64,000 bases of DNA from Gautieria morchelliformis. Lineage: Eukaryota; Basidiomycota; Agaricomycetes; Gomphales; Gomphaceae. The notes under the pieces are model-generated. The model searched no databases. It was not told where the DNA came from and was given only the letters and a program-made list of their open reading frames with translations. Both the position numbers and the translations under genes were made by a program. Numbering within the stretch: the first letter of the stretch is position 1; each line of letters opens with the position of its first letter. The DNA lies in assembly GCA_015179125.1 (NCBI GenBank), contig WHVA01000049.1, positions 292,199-356,198 of the forward strand, given 5' to 3'. Shown one piece after another: positions 57,950-64,000 of the stretch.

Positions 57950-59498
57950 ATGGAACCGCCAATATCTAGCCCTCAACTTACAGAGCGAGTGTACACGCTT
58001 GAGAAGGACAAGAATCAGCCTTGGGCATTCCTCAAAGTCAAAAGTCGGGGTACAAAACATACGAGTTTTCCACAGTTTATTCAAGGAGAACCGATCGCGG
58101 GGACTGTCGAGCTTAGCTTGGAAAAGACGGATCACATTCAAGCCGTGACCGTGGAGGCAAGTCTCTGTATCCTCGTCGTCATGTTATTGTGATTCCATGT
58201 GGACAGGTACAAGGCGTCGCCTTTGCTGTAGGACAAGAACCCCTCCAATTTTTGAAGAAAGAAATCACTCTATGGTCGACTTCCATGGGCGATCCAAGGA
58301 CCGGAAATACTGGTATCGGTAGTTCCAAACTGAAAGGCGATTACGTCTGGCCTTTCTCTATCGCCTTACCTGACACGGTGGCTACGTCCGCCGTGAAGCG
58401 GGGACCACTCTCCGTATACCCACTCCCGCCAAGTTGTTGAGTTGCAGACGCAGCAGTGTCACTCATAGTCTTATCGTCCCGTTTATCAGTTTCCGCAAGA
58501 GCCGACGGAACATCACTTTGTTACCTCGAATACAAGGTTGTGGCCACCATTCGTCGGGGGAGGCTTCGTGTAGACCATTCGTAGGTCCTCAACTGTGTTC
58601 TCAAACGTCCGCTAAGTTTACGACAGCCTCTCAACGACAATCACATACCTGCCTCGTTCACGCCCTGCCGCGCCCTCAGTGTTGCGACAGTTGGCATATC
58701 GCGAAGAGACTGCGCTGCCCGGACCGGGGGGTGACCCTGAAGGTAATCTGCTACATCCGTTCTTTCATCAGTTCGATCAATTCTTGCTGGTTGTCACAGG
58801 CTGGGAAATTAAAGGACCCCAGTCAGTAACCGGCGTGGGGCAAGTGAAGGTTACTGGCCTAGTAAGCTTCCCCTAAGCCCCACGTATATTTGGCTAATTG
58901 TCCTCGAACACTCCAGTTCGCTCTTGCAAAGCCTGTACGTGAAACGAAAGAAGAACGTGCCGTTTCTCACTGGCTAATTGATTAGCTTTGCTACACTCGA
59001 GGCACCTCGATTCCATTTTGGGTAACTCTAAGCTGCTCCGACATCCATGCTCTTGATCTTTCTGGGGGACGTGTCCCGGTCTCCATCCATCTCGTACGTG
59101 TTCTTAGCATGGGACCGGACGCCACGGATGAACAGATCCTCCCGGGAAAGGACGTGTTTGAGGAACAGGTTGGAAAGGGCATCTGTTGGCCCTCAGAGGA
59201 TGATAATGATAGATCGGAAACTCGGGAGCTCGTAGGTGAAATCCCCTTGGCAGACTCGCTCATGCCCAGTTTCGTTTTTCCACGTGTAACTATAAGAGTG
59301 AGCCAACCTTTCTGCTATTTGACCGACTCCACAATGACAGCCTTGACCCAGTACAGAGTAGGTCTTACAGTCATGGTACCCGGGTGCATTGCCACGGCGT
59401 TACCTGAGGTGGAGATCGCGACGGACCTTGCCTCTGGGCCCACTCCACGCTCTAGGGTCCCGGAGACGCACCGGGAGCATCAGGAGATTATTAGGTGA
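57950..59498 (+). CDS. Arrestin-like (alpha-arrestin) domain protein
   Basis: Eight exons join in frame to 392 residues: 57950-58156, 58207-58432, 58490-58580, 58627-58742, 58800-58861, 58917-58934, 58986-59297, 59352-59498. Exon 6 is only 18 bp. Intron 1 is GC-AG (donor GCAAGT) and is needed for the frame; intron 2 has a weak GTTGTT donor. The N-terminal arrestin fold begins VYTLEKDKNQPWAFLKVKSR and includes FIQGEPIAGTVELSLEK and DYVWPFSIALPDTV. The C-terminal fold has LRQLAYREETALPGPGGDPE, then FALAKPLCYTRGTSIPFWVT, then RELVGEIPLADSLMPSFVFP. Fungal arrestin-like proteins are adaptors that link membrane transporters to ubiquitination and endocytosis. I see no obvious PPxY motif. The start could lie further upstream. 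Reading-frame integrity across eight exons argues for a functional gene. Confidence 0.85.
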
Positions 59499-60830
59499 CG
59501 ACTGGCATGCTTACCGGGGCGAACCAGCTGTTTGTACATCATCAGGAGTATATGAGTTGAGGTTGTATTACGCCTATTTAGAGTACTCTAATGCGACCAT
59601 CAAATTTGCTTGCGTTGTAGCGCAATATCATATTGGATACTGTTAGGGTTGGCTTGAAATGTTGTACCTGAACCAATGTAGACCATAGCTAGGGCATAGG
59701 AGTATAAAATCAAGCAAAACAAATGCTTTTATATTTCACATTTTGGGCGTCGGTCAGAAAAACTCAAAAGTCCATATCAGGCCCGACAAGGCTCGTCAAG
59801 CCATCAGGCTGTGGTACCGCCTTATCAGACCTGACAATGAAGAGGTAGCTGATCAGTTTTGCACTATACTGACAAGTAATGATTAAGTAGATACTTACTG
59901 ATAGAGTCAGCATGCAGTGACAGGTACTGATTAACTAGATATGTCCTAATCTTTACTGACTAGGGCCTAACAACTACCCAACAACCAGGTAGACAACTAT
60001 CAATATGTGGTCTTACTGGTTTGAAACAGGATTCATATATGCAACATTATAAGTAATGTTGACAGATCAGTTGTTATGCATTAAATCGATTTACATTGTT
60101 GTTCAACCTTTCCCTGCACTTCATGCAGCTTCAACTTAAGTGTTAAGGCGCCAATGGTGTAATAAGTTTACATGTTATATAAGGCATTTTGTTTAGTTTG
60201 GTAAATTTGTGAAATGTTACAGTCAAACATGTATTCCTATTTATTATGTAGGTATATATAAAGTGTGATGCAGTCAAGTACAGTATTATTTGTTATGTAG
60301 GCATATACAAGTGTGCCCAACGCAAATCGAACAAGTGCAGTGATGGGTGAGAAAAGTTATATGCACACACAAGCACTAACCGTTGAGCTACGCAGACAAG
60401 ATGCTTGGGTATAACTTAGAGGAAATATAATTCTGAGGCAGGAGTCACTATAAATGTTTACTTGGTAATGAAGATTCCATAACATTCTGTTTTCTTCCCA
60501 CACCACCATGGCCAGCGATCGCAGAATATGCACAGCAAAATCAGGGTGTCACTGGACAAGTGCTGAATTACTCGACTATTCCAATCCTGCCCTGCAATGT
60601 CCCCACATTTTTTCAATTTGCAAGCCTTCCTCAGACTCAGATCCTCGTTGATTCTGAATTTCTGACAAAGAAGGATGGAGAAGATATCACTGACCATCTC
60701 ACTAGGGGTAGGACCTTGCCAATCTCATATATCTTGCCTCATCTTCTCCTGAGGAGGCCACTGTGGATCTCTTTGCCTGCACCTTTCTGTCCCATCTTTG
60801 TTACACATCCAAGACATGGTATATAGGCCC
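59499..60830. other. AT-rich intergenic DNA
   Basis: No protein-coding gene recognised. It contains the tRNA-like segment at 60311-60397 and short direct repeats (TATTTATTATGTAGG / TATTTGTTATGTAGG near 60240 and 60287). Confidence 0.4.
60311..60397 (-). repeat. tRNA-derived segment (SINE head or tRNA-Met pseudogene)
   Basis: The minus strand reads GTCTGCGTAGCTCAACGGTT then AGTGC, like the 5' half and A box of tRNA-Met, and 50 bases later CTTGTTCGATTTGC, a B-box/T-loop match. The acceptor stem pairs poorly and the middle cannot form a normal anticodon arm, so it is not a functional tRNA gene. Confidence 0.5.
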
Positions 60831-61299
60831 TGTAAGGGCAACCCTGGCTAGTCGTGGAGATCACACTGACAAGGGGAAATCCAAAGTATGTATAAATGAA
60901 CAGAGCATACAAGAGAGGGGGTTCTCACCTGACAAGGGGAAATCCAAAGAGAAAAGTCTAAGGACCCCCAATGTCAGCGAGCCCGTATTATACTACGCTG
61001 CGCAGCCAGGGACAACGCTTGGCACCCGCCATCAACCCTGCATCCCCCTGACCCTTGATCGACCCTTGATGCCACCTATTATGCGAGTCGCTTGATTTCC
61101 GACACTGTTCCGGGGCGGAAGTCGGAAATTGGAGTGGAACTGGCAAGGCGAACGGAACTGGTGGAAGTTCTCCCAGAAGCGGAATCGTTCCCGAAAGCGG
61201 ATGCGGAGATGGAATCGGAACCGGAAGCGGAGTCGGAAATGGAGTCGGAACTGGGTGTGGTGTCGGAACTGGAAATGGAAAACAGGGTGTCCCCTGACA
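60831..61299 (-). repeat. 3' LTR of B2
   Basis: 469 bp with ends TGTAAGGGCAAC ... TCCCCTGACA. The CACACAACTG stretch before the first direct repeat is missing. The polypurine tract (minus AGGGGGGGTGA) abuts it. The pol frame continues into it. Confidence 0.9.
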
Positions 61300-63999
61300 T
61301 CACCCCCCCTCTAGCGTGCTGCGTCCTCGAAGCACGGGACACAAGGGATTGAAATGCCAGCGAGCGGATTCGGCGAGGGGCACCTGGATGTGTCCTGTAG
61401 AACTCCCGGAGTTTGTCAGGAGCGGAAACATCTTGCTCCGGGACCCACGAATTCTCCTCGTACCCATACCCTTCCCATTTCACGAGGAATTGGAGTCGTC
61501 CTCGCACAAACCGGCTGTCCAGGATCCGTTCTACCACGTAGTGCTCTTCCCCATCTACAATTTCTGGCGGAGGTGGCGGATGAGCCTTCCGACGTGGAAT
61601 TGGGTCCTCAAGCATAGGGAGTAACTTCACCACGTTGAAGACGGGGTGGAGGCGGGACATGGACATCGGAAGTCGGAGGCGGTATGCATTCCGTCCAACC
61701 CTCCGCGTCACTGTGAAGGGCCCAAGGTAGCGGTGGGCAAGCTTCTGCGAAGGGCGTGTGGTGCGGATGTCACTTGCATCTAGGTACACCTTGTCTCCAA
61801 CTTGGTACTCTGGGGCAGGAACCCGGCGTCGGTTGTAGTACCTTGCCATGTCATCCTTGGCCTTCGCAAGGGCCGACTTGGCTTCTGAAAGGGTGGAGTC
61901 CATGCGGTCTCGGAACTCATTGACCGTCTCGAGTCGGGAGTCAGCCTGGCGTGGTTCGAAGCCCATCCGCGGGTGTCGTCCGGAGTCAAGCATGAAGGGA
62001 GTCTGTTGCGTGGCGGAATGGACATGGTTGTTGTATTGGAATTCCGCCAGCAGAAGTAACTCATCCCAGTCATCCTGCCTCTCATTGACAAAGAGGCGGA
62101 GATATTGCTCCAACTCCTGATTGACCCGTTCCGTCTGTCCGTCACCCTGCGGATGGTACGCTGTGGTGGTAGCCAGCTTTATGCCGAGCAGGCGGTAGAG
62201 CTCCCGAGTCAGTTCCGCGACAAACTGCGGACCTCGGTCGGAAACGACTTGCTTCGGGAGCCCATGCAACTTCCAGACATGTGCAAGGAACAGGCGGGCC
62301 GCTCCGAGGGCTGTGATCGTCGTGTGCGTCGGAATGAAGTGGGACACCTTGCTCACCGAATCCACGACGTTCATGATCGCGTCGTAGCCATGAGACTCTG
62401 GGAGTTCAACGATGAAGTCGACACTGATGGTGTCCCAGCGGGATTCGGGAATCGGGAGCGGAACAAGTTCTCCGACGGGCGGACGTCGTTGCGCTTTGGT
62501 TCGGAGACAAAGGTCACACGTCTTCACGTACTGTCCGATGTAGCGGGACACCTGAGGCCACCAGTAATTCCGAGCCACTAACTCCAGCGTCTTCCACCTG
62601 CCAGCATGCCCAGCGACCCGTGTGTCGTGGTGCTGGGACACGATGCGACGGCGGAGGTCCGCCCCACCCGGAACATAGACCTTGCCTCTGAAGTGGAGCA
62701 GTCCATCACGTTCCGACCATTCCGCTGCCCGTACAGACCGTGAGTGCCCCTTCCGGAGTTCCTCCACTGCCTTCACCACCGACTCCTCCTTCTCTCCATT
62801 CCGGTACTGCCTCCGGATATCCCGGAGCATTTCCGCTTCCGCCCCAACTGCAGTTACTCCTTCTAGGGCACGGATTGCAAAGAGACTTGGGCGGAGCAGT
62901 GTCATATCCGCGTTGTCTCCACTTCCGCTTCCGTGATCCGCGCGGCGGGATAGGGCATCGGGCTTGCCCATGGTGCGGCCGGGGCGGTGGTGGAGCATGA
63001 AGTCAAACCGGGACAGGTGTAGGGACCACCGTGCTTGTCGTCGGTTCAGCTTCTTAGCCGTGCGGAATACTCGAGGTTCTTGTGGTCTGTCCAGATCTCA
63101 AAGGGCATAGAGCACCCTCGAGGAAGTGTCGCCACTCCTCCAGCGCTCGGATGATTGCCAGCATCTCCTTGTCATGGATCTCATAGTTCCGCTCGACCGG
63201 ACTAAGGCTCTTAGAGAAGAAGGCAATCGGATGCCACCCCCCACCATCTTCCGATGACTGCTGTGACAAGACCGCTCCGGTAGCTGCGTCGGAAGAATCC
63301 GCCTCGACTCGATAAGGGCGAGAGTCGTCGGGAAAGATCAGGACCGGGGCGGAAGTGATCAGCTCCTTGAGTTTGTCAAAGGAAGTCTGTTCCGGCTCTC
63401 CCCACCGCCATCCAACCTCCTTCTTGGTGAGGTCGAAGAGGGCACGGGCGTGGCAGGAGAAGTCCTTGATGAACCGCCGGTAGAAATTGACAAACCCAAT
63501 GAAGGACTGGACCTCCTTCTTGTTTCGCGGCACGGGCCAATCCGATACACCGGAAACTTTGACTGGGTCCATTTCCACCTTTCCTTCCGACACAATCACC
63601 CCAAGATACTCTATCCGCGTCCGCTCAAATTCGCACTTTTCCGGCTTGAGACACAGGTTGTACTCCCGGAGCCGTTCCAGCACTCTCCGCACGACTTCCC
63701 GATGTTCGGACATTGTTTTCGTGAAAATGAGGATGTCATCGAGGTAGACGCAGACAACCCCTTCTGCTATCATGTCACGGAAAATGTCATTCATCATCGT
63801 CTGGAATGTGGCGGGACTGTTGGTGAGGCCAAAGAACATGACCTGTGGCTCAAAGAGTCCTCGATTGGTGCGGAATGCGGCCTTCCACTCGTCTCCCTCC
63901 CGGATCCGGACATTGTTGAAGCCCCAGCAGACATCCAGCTTAGTGAAGTACCTCGCCCCGCGGAGTTGTGTGATCAGTTCGGAAATGAGTGGAATGGGG
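61079..63999 (-). pseudogene. Pol of B2: RT, RNase H, integrase, chromodomain (two 1-nt losses)
   Basis: From the right edge: RT with GDEWKAAFRTNRGLFEPQVM and catalytic YLDD (VCVYLDDILIF); RNase H with VEADSSDAATGAVLSQQS; integrase with HHCC (HHDTRVAGHAGRW ... CDLCLRTK) and the D-D-E acids in SVDFIVELP, SDRGPQF and TERVNQ; chromodomain VERILDS ... LQFLVKWEGYGYEENSW. One base is missing near 63099 and one near 63068 compared with B1, both in RNase H. Past the chromodomain the frame does not stop at the LTR boundary (61299) but continues about 72 codons into it, ending SEIKRLA at 61079: a Ser/Asp-rich tail (SDTTPSSDSISDSASGSDSI). Confidence 0.9.
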
Positions 64000-64000
64000 T

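Larger units (their letters stand above)
60831..64000 (-). mobile_element. Ty3/gypsy element B2, cut by the window end
   Basis: 3' LTR 60831-61299 and the C-terminal two thirds of pol, nearly undamaged. The 5' half lies beyond the window. It serves as the intact reference for B1. Confidence 0.92.

Overview
This window looks like a transposon-dense, heterochromatin-like stretch of a basidiomycete (Agaricomycetes-type) nuclear genome. The evidence is eukaryotic genes with many 46-60 bp GT-AG (and two GC-AG) introns, chromodomain-bearing Ty3/gypsy retroelements (chromoviruses), a Copia element, a multi-intron hAT transposase, a Plavaka-like transposase fragment and a Pif1/Helitron-type helicase fragment. 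The species cannot be named from the sequence alone. I found no rRNA, CRISPR or bacterial operon signals.

Layout. 1-2.33 kb: a degenerate region with the N-terminal part of a Plavaka-like gene. 2.33-10.34 kb (+): Ty3/gypsy element A1 (gag, -1 frameshift site, pol with chromodomain, and an antisense intron-containing gene encoding a coiled coil plus a Zn2Cys6-like cluster). 10.4-10.9 kb (-): remnant of a ferritin-like/Rds1-type gene. 12.9-13.3 kb: divergent solo LTR. 13.77-18.39 kb (-): Copia element with an open gag-pol broken only by a few nonsense codons. 19.5-22.6 kb (+): hAT transposase with an intact spliced reading frame. 22.8-25.4 kb: gene scraps and repeats. 25.39-26.64 kb: solo-LTR-like element C1. 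26.6-32.5 kb (+): degenerate gypsy element D, carrying a non-autonomous hAT element. 32.5-33.3 kb: C3. 33.70-40.97 kb (-): gypsy element B1, itself hit by a solo LTR, an LTR-associated deletion and element C2. 41-43.6 kb: LTR and repeat remnants. 43.6-44.75 kb (-): truncated Pif1-like helicase. 44.75-51.85 kb (-): second A copy (A2), lacking its 3' end. 51.9-55.0 kb: no recognisable gene. 55.04-56.70 kb (+): intact allantoinase. 57.95-59.50 kb (+): intact arrestin-like gene. 59.5-60.8 kb: AT-rich DNA with a tRNA-derived segment. 60.83 kb to the window end (-): nearly intact gypsy element B2.

How it fits together. The two host-type genes near the right end (allantoinase for purine/allantoin nitrogen use; an arrestin-like adaptor) lie in an island between retroelements. 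The rest is a nested record of insertion, recombination and decay, dated relatively by target-site duplications: C2 inside B1 (GGGGG), a solo B LTR inside B1 (GGGCC), B1 in older repeat DNA (TTGCC), C1 (CCTGC), and a hAT element inside D's insertion (GTCCTAAA). The most unusual signal is family A's antisense gene, present at the same place in both copies, together with extreme enrichment of the word TTCCG in families A and B. A second oddity is family B's pol frame, which runs on into the LTR and adds a Ser-rich tail.
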